From: Mauremys mutica
Lineage: Eukaryota; Chordata; Testudines; Geoemydidae
Direction: 5' to 3'
Length of the DNA stretch: 64,000 nt
NCBI RefSeq assembly: GCF_020497125.1
Contig: NC_059077.1
Span: 34,299,340 to 34,363,339, forward strand
Positions 45,619 to 54,864 of this stretch are shown in pieces. The notes under the pieces were generated by a model, which saw nothing but the letters and a program-made list of their open reading frames with translations, had not been told where the DNA came from and ran no database searches. The stretch's first letter is position 1. Each line of letters begins with the position of its first letter. The position numbers and the translations under genes were made by a program.

Positions 45619-46285
45619 CAGGGCCGCCCAGAAGATTCTGGGGGCCCGGGGTCTTCGGCGGCGGGGGGCCCTTCCGTTCCGGGACCCGCCGCCGAAGTGC
45701 CCCAAGACCCGCGGTGGGGCCCCCCCGCCGCCGAATTACCACCGAAGCAGGACCCGCCGCTGAAGCGCAGCCCGGTCTTCGGTGGTAATTCGGTGGCGGG
45801 GGGGGTCCCCACCGCGGGCCTTTGGGGCACTTCGGCGGCGGGTCCCCGAACGGAAGGGGCCCCCCGCCGCCGAAGACCGGGCTGCGCTTCGGCGGCGGCG
45901 GCGGGTCCCGCTTCCACGCCCCCGCCCCCGCCTCCGCCTCTTACCCGAGCGCGTCTCCGGCGGGGCCTGAGCTCCGTCCCGCTCAGAGCTGCGTGGTGAG
46001 GGGGCGGGGCTGTGAGCTCCACGCCGAGCGGAGGCAGCTGCCCCGCCCCCTCCCCACGCCGCTCTGAGCGGGGCGGGGCTCAGGCCCCGTTGGAGCTCCC
46101 AGCCCCGCCCCCTCACCAGGCGGCTCGGATCGGGGCGGGGCTCAGGGGCTCGGCCGGAGACTCGGCGCTTGATGCGCTGAGGCTCCAGGAGAGGGGCGGA
46201 GGCGGGAGCCTCCGCTCTTCTCTTGGGGGCCCCTGCGGAGCCCGGGGCAAATTGCCCCCTTTGCCCCCCCCTCTGGGCGGCCCTG
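45619..46285. mobile_element. CpG-dense non-autonomous hAT-type element (long version)
   Basis: 14-bp perfect TIRs (cagggccgcccaga and complement) with an exact 8-bp duplication tacaccca at 45611-45618 and 46286-46293. The left half holds several copies of 'cttcggcggcgggg' and complement in alternating orientation. The right third matches 8848-9505. Frames of up to 247 aa on either strand are low-stop artefacts of the GC-rich sequence. Confidence 0.92.
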
Positions 46286-46293
46286 TACACCCA

Positions 46294-46733
46294 ATGTCTG
46301 TCTCTACCTAGCTGCGTGGGAGCAGGAGTGGTGGACTGGCAGCAGCTGCTCTCCCACTTCTGCTGATATCTGTGGTATGTAGTAAGCATATGGGAGGAAG
46401 GGTGCTCTTTACTGCTCTGCTGACTCTGGTGTGTAGAAAACAAGGTGGTTTTGCATGTCTTGTTCTGCCTGCAGAACACTCCTGACTCAGTGTGATGTAG
46501 TCAGAAGGAAAAGCACAAGAGATAACTTCTCTCTCTAGCCACAGTCAGCTCCTGGATTAAAAAAAAGGTTGACACAGCTGGATACAATTATCATGATCTA
46601 TAATCTTAACATGTTTGTAAAACTGCTGCAGCACTGAGCCAGCCCTGTATCTGTGGTCAGTTAAGGCTGACCTGACTCACAGGTGTTGTTTTTCTTCCTC
46701 TAAGAACCCTCCTTATTGTGTACTATGGATGCT
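46294..46733. other. No gene recognised
   Basis: Non-coding sequence between two elements. Confidence 0.5.
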
Positions 46734-46875
46734 AGGGTGAACAGATAGCAAGTGTGAAAAATCAGGATGAGGGTGTGTGTGTTGGGGGGGTGGTAATAGA
46801 TACCTCTATAGGGGAAAAAACCCCCCCAAATATCAGGACTGTCCCTATAAGATTGGGACATTTGGTCACCCTAGA
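46734..46875. mobile_element. MITE with tagggtga termini
   Basis: The left end 'tagggtgaacagat' pairs with the right end 'atttggtcacccta'. Inner phrases are shared with the left end of the composite at 51801 (gaccagatgtcc...gggacagtccc). No clean TSD is visible for this copy. Confidence 0.7.
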
Positions 46876-47472
46876 TGTGACTAACATTCCAGTCAGATAT
46901 GTGATGTACACAAAATCCAGTCCTTTTAAAGGTATTCAGGGAAAAACAAGCCCCAAACCGAATATGAATGGCAAATAATAAAAATGGCTGTCATCCTAGG
47001 GTTGTGGCCATTTTAAACATACTGCATCTTCCTCCTACCAGTTCTTCCCAGTGCAGGAGGATCCCTCACCTGCTCTAGCCCTCTACCACCATACTTCTCA
47101 GTGCAGGGAAATCGCTCCCATCCACTGTCCTGGACACCTCTCCCTCTTCCTCCTCCTGAAACACCTCCCTGCCAACATTCCTGAACAACCCTCTTACACC
47201 TTTCTTCTGCCACTGTTGAGTCTCCTCCACCAGCCCGAGCCTTCCTATTGGATGGTCCCCCTTGCTACTTACCAAATAGCAATAGCTTGCTATTTATCAT
47301 ACTAGACACAGTGGACTCAATCCATCTGTAATATGTGAAGATCTGTATTTATATCTGTATACACAAACCAACTTTGTGTATTAGTAAACCATAACACAAT
47401 TTATCACATTTCATCAGGATTACCATTTCCTTCTCAGCAGAGGCTCAAGGACTGGGATAGCACATGGTGCAG
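46876..47472. other. No gene recognised
   Basis: Non-coding; short frames without motifs. Confidence 0.5.
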
Positions 47473-47660
47473 CAGGTCAGGAATAACAACGAGGAGTCTT
47501 TGTGGCACCTTAGAGACTAACAAATGTATTTGGGCATAAACTTTTGTGGGATATAACCCACTTCATCAGATGCATGGAGTGGAAAATACAGTAAGCAGGT
47601 ATAAATATACAGCACATGAAAAGATGGGAGTTGCCTTACCAAGTGGGGGGTGGGGTCAGT

Positions 47661-47854
47661 GCTAACAAGGTCAATTCAATTAGGGTGGATGTAGCCCATT
47701 CCCAACAGTAGACAAGAAGGGGTGAATATCAACAGAGGGGAAATTCCTGTTTGTAGTGCTAACAAGGCCAATTCAATCCAAATGGATCTGGCCCATTCCC
47801 TACAGTTGACAAGAAGAGGTGAATATCAACAAAGGGAAAATTATTTTTTGTAGT
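47661..47854. repeat. Tandem duplication of about 97 bp in the foldback arm
   Basis: 'gctaacaagg' starts at 47661 and again at 47758. The following 90 bases match with modest divergence. The right arm has only one copy, so the duplication arose on one side. Confidence 0.75.
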
Positions 47855-48604
47855 GACCCAGCTACTCCCAGTCTTTATTCAGGCCTAATTTGATGGTATC
47901 CAGTTTGCAAATTAATTCCAGTTCTGCAGTTTCTTGTTGAAGTCTGTTTTTGAAGCAGCAACTACACACCACACAACAGAAACACTAACCCAGGAACCAA
48001 CCCCTGCAACAAATCCCATTGCCAACTCTGTCCACATATCTATTCAAGGGACATCTTCATGGGATCCAGCCACATCAGCCACACTATCAGGGGCTCGTTC
48101 ACTTGCACATCTACCAATGTGATATATGCCATCATGTGCCACAATGCCCCTCTGCCATGTACATTGGCCAAACTGGACAGTCTCTATCCAAAAGAATAAA
48201 TGGACACAAATCAGATGTCAAGAATTATAACATTCAAAACCCAGTAAGAAAACACTTCAATCTCCCTGGACACTAAATAACAGACTTAAAAGTGGCCATT
48301 CTTCAACAAAAAAAAGTCAAAAACAGACTTCAACGAGAAACTGCAGAACTGGAATTAATTTTCAAACTGGACACCATCAAATTAGGCCTGAATAAAGACT
48401 GGGAGTGGCTGGGTCACTACAAAAAATAATTTCCCCTCTGTTGATATTCACCCCTTCTTGTCAACTGTTGGGAATGGGCTCCATCCACCCTAATTGAATT
48501 GACCTCGATAGCACTGACCCCGCCCCCCCACTTGGTAAGGCAACTCCCATCTTTTCATGTGCTGTATATTTATACCTGCTTACTGTATTTTCCACTCCAT
48601 GCAT

Positions 48605-48641
48605 CTGATGAAGTGGGTTATATCCCACGAAAGCTTATGCC
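48605..48641 (+). ncRNA. Hammerhead-ribozyme-like motif in the foldback copy
   Basis: CTGATGA (48605-48611), an extra A, stem II gtggg/cccac, GAAA (48629-48632), then GC-TTAT-GC. The base after it is C where U16.1 is required. The inverted copy at the left end has AAAA in place of GAAA. Both are probably inactive relics. Confidence 0.4.
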
Positions 48642-48738
48642 CAAATAAATTTGCTAGTCTCTAAGGTGCCACAAGGATTCCTTGTTGTTTTTACTAATAC
48701 AGATTAACATGGCTATCTCTCTGAAACAGGTCAGGAAT

Positions 48739-49059
48739 GAGAGCTGTGGAGAGACGTTTGCACATATTCTGCCCTTCTTCTGTTTAGCAGTGGTCGCTGT
48801 TGTAATAAGACTTATCAGTCCCTCACTTTTTGAGAGACCCAGGTTCATTCTACCCTCACCTTCTGAACAAAATTAAGGGTGGGAAAAAAATTGACAAAAG
48901 TGTGTGCAGATTTCTCTCTCTTTTTTAATATTCAGCTATCTCTTTAGAAATATCATAGTATTGTATTTTAAGAACGAGAATGGTGGTGGGTTTGTAAATA
49001 ATGCTTTACTATTCAGTGATTTGACTTGGGGGTGCTCACCCGAGTTGTTCAATTTTTTT
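48739..49059. other. No gene recognised
   Basis: AT-rich non-coding sequence. Confidence 0.5.
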
Positions 49060-49415
49060 TTTTGACAAAACTTTCTTCTGTCAAAATGCTGTTTTGTCAG
49101 TCCACAATGGAATTATGTGAGAGAATCTCCTCCTCTCAGAATAGCATATAGCCCAGTGGTTAGGGCTTTTACCTGGGATGTAGGAGACCCAGATTCAAGT
49201 TCCTACACTTCCTGAATGAGAGCACGGAACTGAACCTGGGTCTTTCCATCCCAAGTGAGTGCCCTAACCACTGGTCTATTGGCTATTCTGGGGTGGGTCT
49301 ATCTCATGAAAAATTTCAAAAGGTCTCATTTTCATTCCAATGCAGAATGTAAACAAATCTGAAACCTCAAAATTGTTCATGAAATGGAGTTGTTGTTTTC
49401 TGGCCAGCCCTAGTG
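49060..49415. mobile_element. MITE-like repeat containing a tRNA-box palindrome
   Basis: The outer regions are 'gaaaaattt'-type A/T-rich arms ending 'ttttctggccagccctag', shared with the repeat ending near 7715. The centre (49147-49277) is a palindrome with A-box-like 'tagcccagtggttagggc' and B-box-like 'gattcaagttcc' on the plus strand and equivalents on the minus strand. Confidence 0.55.
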
Positions 49416-51159
49416 CTCAAACTTTGCCCTACTCAGAAGGGCAGGTTGGCAATCTGTTTTGACCGTGAGGGCATACTTACTTTATGTATGATCTAGATGC
49501 ACCTGCCCTTGTCTTAAAAATGGAAATGCAGCCCTTGACAGTTGCATGATCCAGCATTCAATGTTTCATCTTGATTGGAGCAGAGCACCGCACCATCTTA
49601 AAGTTGAGGGTATCCACCATTCACACTCTAGAATGACATGGACCTTAAGAGCAATACTTTGCCTTTTTGAGGTTTTTGTTGTTGTTGTTGTTTGTTTTTT
49701 TGTTTTTTTTACACACTTAGGACCAAATCCTGTTGAATTTACTGATGTAAAGTCCCATTATCATCCGGGGTTTTATTCAGTGAGTAAGACGAGCAAGTGG
49801 TTCATAGTGTGTGAATGGTCCATGGTTTGTTGTGTTTTTTTTTTTCCAGTGGCCTAATACATTTACATTCAAAATTGTAGCTGAGCAAATCTGGCTAATG
49901 ATAGGCGGTTACTTACATGCCTGTCTAGAGGATGGTATCTTTTCAGAGGAAAACACTACTATCATCTCTTTCTCTTCATGCTACTGACTCTTATTAGGGC
50001 TTAGTGGAGTCACAGTGACATTGGTTAAGAAATTCTAGTTGCAGGTGCAGTTTCCAGACTTCCAGGAATACAATCAAGCTGTTGACTGCACATGAGACTT
50101 TGTGATTCTGTTGAGATGACTCACTTTCTTTTTGGGTATAATGGTAGGGTTCATGAACTCAAGAGGCCCCCAAATTATAGTTTAACATGTAATGCAAAGG
50201 AGGGTCCGGAAGGTCCTCTGAGGTGCTTTGCTTCTTTAATTTTTTTTATTTCAAGGGTTTTAAATGGTAATTTCTACTCAGTACTAAAAATATTCTGTAT
50301 TTTAAGTGCTGTACTTAGACTGGTTTTGTAACTGAATTGGAGGCTGCTGCTATTTGCTTTGATGGCTGTCTTGTTTACACTGGTGAAGTAAATCTCCGGC
50401 TATGTGTAGGTGCCTCAGCACTGAATCCTGCATCTTCTTACAAACAGACACTAGAGATGGGTCTGAGCCATAACATTCAAATCTAGATTTGAACTTCAAG
50501 CACATCAGTGTTTCGGTGTGTTTGGGCAAGAAGGATTTTTTTGGCCTGATGTAGAGAGAGGCCAAATCCAGTCAAAACTAGGTTTGAATTTCAAATATCC
50601 TTCTCTGATCTCCAGAAAAATTATGATGGAGGATAGGGCTGGTTGAAAGTGTTTCTTTTTATAGAAAATAGTTTCACCCAAAAAAAGTTTGTCCCCCCCT
50701 CCCCCCGAAAATGTCTACTTATTTTTGTGCCTCCCGCTTTTATTTTGGCAAGAGGTTGAAAATTTGATCACCTGCTTCTCTCTCCCCTCCCCCAATTTTC
50801 AGTCAGCTCTACTTGAGGTTATTCAGTCCTGGGTTTCAGTTTGGGTCCATCTTTTCTCAAGTGTCTGAATAGACAATAACACAGTGCCTGGTTCTAAATA
50901 CGTGCTCAGTTGTGTTTGGGTTTTGCAAACCAAATTATTTTAGGGGATGGCTAAGTCTCGGTTCAGCTGTGTCCAAGTCACCAAAGTTCAAAGCTGGCTG
51001 GGGTTTGAGTAAAAAGATCTGTTTCTGTCTCAACTCTAATGATGAAAACTAGAAGGTTTTGGTTTGTAAAGCCTTTGATATCAACTTTTGGTTTTCCAAA
51101 ACTAGACCTTGGGGGGGCTCAGATCCCAGTTCCATTATGGAGGTGGTTTGGATTAAATG

Positions 51160-51190
<31 letters not shown>

Positions 51191-51792
51191 CTAGCTGCTG
51201 GGTGGTCTCTGAGAGACCATGTGCTGTCTCTTTAAGGCACTCACCTGGAGGCTGGTTCAGATCTCAGAGCTGTGAGTCCTGATGAGCCCTGTCCCCTCTA
51301 CCCTGCTCTGTGGAGATGGGGGACCGGGGCTGGGATAGGGGACAACCTGACATCAGCACCCTCCCCCACTTTGCAAAGCCAGCAGGAGGGTCCTGGGAGC
51401 AGCTGCAGGAGGAACGTGGCTGCAAAGCAGCCAGGGGGAAGGAGAGGCACCTGAACACACGCTGCCAGGTGTGCATGTCTCTGCTAATCAACTGTGCGGC
51501 ACTTGAATCTCTCCTGGGCAGCTGCCCAAGCATGCAGCTTACAGGGAACATGGGTTGCAAGCAGCTGAGCAAATCTGATTTAGAGAAGACCAGCATCAGG
51601 GAATGGAAGGCTTTGAGTTTCCCCTCAATGACTAAATGACACAAGCTGGCTGTAATGGAGGCCAGGGAGGTAGCACTTGCATAGCGTGGAAGGATTTGAA
51701 AGCAAGGCAGGAGAGGAAAGCTTCTAAACAAACAAAAAAAGCTGACATGGATAAAGGCACAAATACAGGAGCAGAAGAAGGATGCAAAGAGA
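49416..51792. other. No gene recognised; A/T-rich repeat near 50636-50815
   Basis: The 50636-50815 stretch starts 'agggctggttgaaag' and has the same character as the MITE arms above. A (tg)n run is at 51160-51188. The 155-aa minus-strand frame at 51264-51731 has no motif I recognise. Confidence 0.45.
51160..51188. repeat. (tg)n microsatellite
   Basis: About fourteen uninterrupted tg units. Confidence 0.9.
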
Positions 51793-51981
51793 GGTTAAGG
51801 TAGGAGGACCAGATGTCCAGTTTTTAGAGGGACAGTCCCACATTTAAGCCCTCCTGCAGGTGTCCCAGCTTTTTCTTTAAAATGGGCAAATTGTCCCATA
51901 TTTTCTATCTCCTTCCCCCGCATCAGTACTGGTGGGTCCTACGTCTGGCTGGATCCCTGCTCGCCAATTGCCTGCCCACCG

Positions 51982-52005
51982 GTGGTGTGTGTGTGTGTGT
52001 GTGTG
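51982..52005. repeat. (gt)n microsatellite
   Basis: About ten gt units inside the composite. Confidence 0.9.
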
Positions 52006-52829
52006 GTGTCTAGTGGCCGACGATGGGTGTGAGTGTGCAAGGCTGGTAGCAGGGAGAAGATGCAGTGTGTGGGGCTGGCTGCTCCCCCTGCTGCTCCATC
52101 AGCTCAGCCCCTGCTGTGTGCCGACTCTCAGCCAGCAGGGCTCTGCCCCCTGTCCCATTTCCGGCCATCACTGGCTGCACACTGTGAGTGCAGTGGCTGG
52201 TGAGTGCAGAAAGGCACCAGGTAGTGGCCAGTTATGTGTCACCTCTGTTGCCCACCCATTAGCTTTTTATGTGTCCCCCCTCACTGTCGTCTCCCTGCTT
52301 TTCCCCTTCACCCTCCTCCAGCCCCAATGACCCTCCATATCCCCACTGGAGGGCACATCCTGCTCCCAGCACTGTGCAGACAATCAGCCCCTGGTCGGAG
52401 TGCTCAGCTGGCCAGCAGGCTTCACAGCAGCCCCCAGGGCAGAGGCTTAGCACCCTCTTCACCCCCTTGCCCCCCACCCTGGGTCTGCCCCCATGGAACA
52501 TGGGGCTGCTCTGTCCCCTAGGCACCCTCCCCTGCTGAGCCACCTCTCTGGCCAGATTAGCTGAAGCCCCTGCAGTCAGGTTCCCTGAGCCTTGATGCAC
52601 AATGCATCCTTAGGGCTTAGCCCCTTCCTGTCCATGTTGTAACTGGGGGACAGGAGGCAGCTGGGTTATGCTAGTGGCCAGCAGCAGCCTGGGGGTGTTA
52701 GCTGCCTTTTGACACTGCAGGCACGAAGGAACAAGCTGCTTCCAGCCACGGGATGGGGAGGGGTGGGGAAGAGAAGAGATGAGCTCTGCAAAGATGTGGG
52801 CCAGGTCATCTTCACGGCTGAGGATGTGA

Positions 52830-53575
52830 GGGAGATTCCCAAACCTGAACCATTCTTTTTTGGTGACAAATCTGAGGAACTATCCCAGATTGAGGTGTCA
52901 TTAGAGGAGGTTTTGGAACAAATTGATAAACTAAACAGTAATAAGGCACTAGATGGACTAGATGGTATTCACCAACGAGTTCTGAAGGAACTCAAATGTG
53001 AAATTGCAGAACTACTAACTGTAGTCTGTAACCTATCATTTAAATAAGCCTCTGTTCCAAATGAGTGGAAGATAGCTCACATGACACCAATTTTTTTAAA
53101 AGGGCTCCAAAGGTGATCCTGGGAATTACAGGCCGGTAAGCCTGACTTCAGTACCAAGCAAACTGGTTGAAACTATAGTAAAGAACAAAATTATCAGACA
53201 AAGAGTTGAATATAATTTGTTGGGGAAGAGTCAACATGGTTTTTTGTAAAGGGAAATCATGCCTCACCAATCTACTAGAATTCTTTGAGGAGCTCAACAA
53301 GCATGTGGATAAGAAGGATCCAGTGGATCCAGTGTACTTAGATTTTCAGAAAGTCTTTGACAAGGTCCCTCACCAAAGGCTCTTAAGCAAAGTAAGCTGT
53401 CACGGGATAAGAGGGAAGGTCCTTTCATGGATTGGTAACTGGTTAAAAGACAGGAAACAAAGGGTAGGAGTAAATGATCAGTTTTCAGAATGGAGAGACA
53501 TAAATAGTGGTGTCCCCTAAGGGTCTGTACTGGCACCAGTCCTATTCAACATACTCATAAATGGTCTGGAAAAGA
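52830..53575 (+). pseudogene. CR1 reverse-transcriptase N-terminal half
   Basis: Two open pieces (to a stop at 53045-53047, then 53206-53520) plus broken intermediate sequence carry RT domain motifs 1-4: NKALDGLDGI, the fingers motif NYRPVSLT, GFLxGKSCLTNLLEF and YLDFQKVFDKVPHQRLL. The catalytic palm motif FADD would come next but is lost to the deletion. The product would have copied CR1 RNA at the target site. No function remains. Confidence 0.8.
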
Positions 53576-53725
53576 GATGACTAGGGGGGATATGATTGAG
53601 GTCTATAAAATCATGACTGGTGTGGAGAAAGTAAATAAGGAATTATTTACTCCTTCTCAGAACACAAGAACTAGGGGTCATCAAATGAAATTAATAGGCA
53701 GTAGGTTTAAAACAAACAAAAGGAA

Positions 53726-53929
53726 CAAAGGAGCAAAGAATCCTGTGGCACCTTATAGACTAACAGACATTTTGCAGCATGAGCTTTCGTGGGTGAATAC
53801 CCACTTCTTGCATCTGAAGAAGTGGGTATTCACCCACGAAAGCTCATGCTGCAAAACGTCTGTTAGTCTATAAGGTGCCACAGGATTCTTTGCTGCTTTT
53901 ACAGATCGACTAACACGGCTACCCCTCTG
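53726..53929 (-). mobile_element. Penelope-derived hairpin inside CR1
   Basis: The two arms are nearly perfect complements, each with 'gtggcaccttatagactaac' or complement, the 'gggtgaatacccac' hairpin and 'gctttcgtggg'. They meet at 'cacttcttgcatctgaagaagtg'. The right end is the cap 'cgactaacacggctacccc'. The duplication aaacaaaaggaa is exact at 53714-53725 and 53930-53941. Sequence is very close to the arms of 60455-63069, so it is probably a recent product of that subfamily. No coding sequence. Confidence 0.9.
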
Positions 53930-54266
53930 AAACAAAAGGAAGTATTTCTTCCTACAACCCACAGACAACCTGTGGATCTCTTTGCCAGAGGATGTTGTGA
54001 AGGCCAAAACTATAACAGGGTTCAAAAAAGAACTAGATAAATTCATGGAGGATAGGTCCATCAATGGCTATTAGCCAGGATGGGCAGGGATGGTGTCCTT
54101 GGCCTCTGTTAGCAAGAAGCTGGGAAGGAGTGACAGGGGATGGATTATTTGATGATTACCTGTTCATTCCCGCTGGGGCACCTGGCATTGGCCACTGTCA
54201 GAAGACAGAATACTGGGCTAGATGGACCTTTGGTCTGTTCCAGTATGGCCATTCTTATGTTCTTAT

Positions 54267-54850
54267 CCCTTCCCCGCCGCCTCCTCCCCGTGGCTGGAAG
54301 CAGCGCCCATCCCTTCCCTCCCACACAGTGCTGAAAGGCTGCTACAGGCTACATTCTGGTATGACCCCTGGCAGAAATCTGGGGGGGAGGGGAGGAAGGC
54401 ATGTGACCTTGCATACATGCTCCCCCCCGCCCACGTGTTGCCTCAGAAAGACATGGTGCAAGGTACAAGGGGAGTCGAGTCCATCCTGGGGGCCCAGCCA
54501 AGCATGGAGAGCAGAGTGCAACAGACAGGGAAGGTCAAGTCGGTTGGTTGGTCACACTCCCTCTGTGAGAGAGAGATACGGGAGGGTGTGTGTGTCACCT
54601 GTCCCCGTGTGTGTGGGGGGGTGGATAGGGCCATGTGTGTCACCCCTCCCTGTGTGAACCCTAAAGCTTAAAGAGAAAAAGGTAAATAAAAAGAATCCAA
54701 CTATGCAGTATTTGTTTTTAACTAGGGCTCAGTCAACTTGATGTTAATTTGAATGTTTGTACTGCATAGTTCTGATTGATTGCCATTGGACTTGCTTGAA
54801 TATGAGCAATTTTACCAGGTATCCTGTATTCAGCACAGGGAGATATGGTC
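54267..54850. other. No gene recognised; right part of the composite
   Basis: Mixed GC content with gtgtgtgtc-type phrases near 54585-54640. Ends in the TIR at 54856. Confidence 0.45.
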
Positions 54851-54864
54851 ACCCTAGGTTAAGG

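Larger units (their letters stand above)
47485..48726 (+). mobile_element. Penelope-like foldback copy
   Basis: The exact 12-bp duplication caggtcaggaat lies at 47473-47484 and 48727-48738. The left part (47485 to about 47950) is the 3' end of the element in inverted orientation, including the last part of the GIY-YIG region. The right part (about 47950-48726) is the same 3' end in normal orientation, preceded by a degraded GIY-YIG domain near 48115-48300. It ends with the cap 'cagattaacatggctatctc'. The RT is absent. The left arm also contains a tandem duplication of about 97 bp (47661-47854). Confidence 0.85.
52790..54266 (+). mobile_element. CR1 LINE, internally deleted, sense
   Basis: The RT N-terminal part is readable: EVLEQIDKLNSNKALDGLDG at about 52902-52961, then GNYRPVSL, LLGKSQHGF, VYLDFQKVFDKVPH and GVNDQFSEW up to 53575. 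There the frame jumps straight to the C-terminal [10 protein letters not shown] segment, so the catalytic FADD region is deleted (53576 junction). A Penelope hairpin splits it at 53726-53929. The tail ends 'gggctagatggacctttgg', 'ccagtatggccattcttatg', the CR1 3' signature. Frameshifts and stops show it is dead. Confidence 0.9.
51801..54856. mobile_element. Composite DNA-transposon-like unit with 8-bp TSD
   Basis: The left end 'taggaggaccagatgtcc' and right end 'gatatggtcaccctA' are imperfect TIRs related to the MITE at 46734. The octamer ggttaagg is duplicated exactly at 51793-51800 and 54857-54864. About 3 kb between them holds a GT microsatellite, GC-rich sequence, a sense CR1 and a Penelope hairpin. 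Either later insertions expanded a small element or it mobilised as a composite. Confidence 0.6.

Noticed and set aside
45736..46479. 247-aa minus-strand open frame
   Set aside because: Same GC-rich element family and same kind of composition; it also runs past the element's TSD into unrelated DNA.
46734..46875. 8-bp TSD for the tagggtga MITE
   Set aside because: Flanks atggatgc and gatgtgac do not match, so I did not claim a duplication for this copy.
47661..47854. CRISPR-like or satellite array
   Set aside because: Only two diverged 97-bp units, lying within a Penelope arm. No spacer pattern exists anywhere in the window.
49147..49210. Genuine tRNA gene
   Set aside because: Box-like motifs exist, but the region is a palindrome within a dispersed repeat and no complete cloverleaf with anticodon stem could be folded by eye.
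51264..51731. 155-aa minus-strand open frame
   Set aside because: No motif recognised. It has overlapping plus-strand frames of similar length, so it is not distinguishable from chance.
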